From the NCBI GenBank assembly GCA_020444325.1, contig JAHLLD010000008.1:151343-215342 (forward strand): a stretch of DNA of 64,000 nucleotides, read 5' to 3'. This document shows, in pieces, positions 63,733 through 64,000 of this stretch. Both the position numbers and the translations under genes were made by a program. The DNA is from a bacterium. GTDB lineage: Bacteria > Bacteroidota > Ignavibacteria > SZUA-365. Position 1 is the stretch's first letter, and the number at the start of each line of letters is the position of its first letter. The notes beneath the pieces were generated by a model. The model was not told the origin of the DNA and did not search any database. It saw only the letters and a list, made by a program, of their open reading frames with translations.

Positions 63733-64000
63733 GCGATTGCGAGAGGGAAGGCGATTGCGAGAGGGAAATCGAGAGCGAGAGGGAAGGCGAGAGCGAGAGG
63801 GAAGGCGATTGCGAGAGGGAAGGCGATTGCGAGAGGGAAGGCGAGAGCGAGAGGGAAGGCGAGAGCGAGAGCGAGAGGGAAGGCGAGAGCGAGAGGGAAG
63901 GCGATTGCGAGAGGGAAGGCGATTGCGAGAGGGAAGGCGAGAGCGAGAGGGAAGGCGAGAGCGAGAGCGAGAGGGAAGGCGAGAGCGAGAGGGAAGGCGA
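63733..64000. repeat. nested 18/24-bp tandem repeat with 96-bp higher-order unit
   Basis: Three related units tile the edge: A = GCGATTGCGAGAGGGAAG, B with GCGAGA replacing GCGATT, and C, a 24-bp unit with one extra GAGAGC. The order is A A' B' B then two identical blocks A A B C B (63805-63900 and 63901-63996), each 96 bp, running off the window. Unit lengths are multiples of six, so every frame repeats as short dipeptide-like strings (for example ARARGK on the plus strand), but no start or stop marks a gene. It may be noncoding satellite-like DNA, or part of a gene beyond the edge. Confidence 0.85.

Noticed and set aside
63733..64000. CRISPR array at the right edge
   Set aside because: Units are 18-24 bp contiguous copies with no unique spacers and no cas genes; it is a tandem repeat.

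Overview
The window is chromosomal DNA from a Gram-negative member of the Fibrobacterota-Chlorobiota-Bacteroidota (FCB) group, probably an Ignavibacteria or Kapabacteria-like lineage. The evidence is a type IX (Por) secretion style C-terminal sorting domain carrying the NYPNPFNP signature, a PorV/PorQ-like barrel, a TonB-dependent receptor with an N-terminal carboxypeptidase-like regulatory domain, GWxTD, DUF4397, DUF4384 and DUF4783 type proteins, a DUF3822-like gene next to rsmD, and lipid A genes (lpxH, an LpxL-type acyltransferase). The taxon is an inference. No rRNA, phage, insertion sequence or CRISPR array is visible. Two tRNAs are present (Arg-CCG and Asn-GTT), neither with an encoded CCA.

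Layout. 1-5.7 kb, minus strand: folK (cut by the left edge), folB, gltX, an array of three palindromes, an M50-like membrane protease and polA. 5.9-8.4 kb, plus strand: a three-gene overlapping cassette (barrel, glycerophosphodiesterase lipoprotein, barrel). 8.4-21.7 kb, minus strand: xth, a HerA-like protein with a degenerate P-loop, dnaX, a 1289-residue sensor kinase, a DUF4783-like protein, an RS-rich secreted protein, an Fn3 lipoprotein and a TPR membrane protein. 21.7-22.8 kb: two tRNAs around an MBL-fold hydrolase.

23.2-35.0 kb, plus strand: a surface and secretion block (DUF4397 lipoprotein, TonB receptor, 1049-residue sorting-domain protein, PorV-like barrel), then a GWxTD protein, a lipid A type acyltransferase and a GT9 glycosyltransferase. 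35.1-42.9 kb, minus strand: FmdB-like protein, coaD, rsmD, DUF3822-like protein, a pilin-like protein, a ComEA-like protein, dnaJ-grpE-hrcA behind a CIRCE operator, a duplicated-domain lipoprotein and a NUDIX hydrolase. 43.2-56.8 kb, plus strand: lon, a small zinc-ribbon protein, a tightly packed glycan operon (YfhO-like protein, three GT4 enzymes, a flippase, a CgeB-like glycosyltransferase), proline dehydrogenase and an orphan BtuF-like lipoprotein. 56.8-60.6 kb, minus strand: lipoprotein, PBP1A, lpxH. 61-63.6 kb: a P-domain protein with a C-terminal sorting domain, followed by a strong terminator and a nested 18/24-bp tandem repeat that runs off the right edge.

Most notable: (i) five near-identical palindromes TATGCA-N5-TGCATA, three of them spaced exactly 33 bp apart upstream of gltX and single copies upstream of an Fn3 lipoprotein and a NUDIX gene, suggesting an undescribed regulon; (ii) a HerA-like protein lacking the P-loop Gly and Lys, with a charged coiled coil and Arg/Gly/Ser-rich tail, encoded between dnaX and exonuclease III and overlapping the exonuclease start codon; (iii) the TonB receptor, sorting-domain protein and PorV-like cassette; (iv) a higher-order 96-bp repeat at the right edge.
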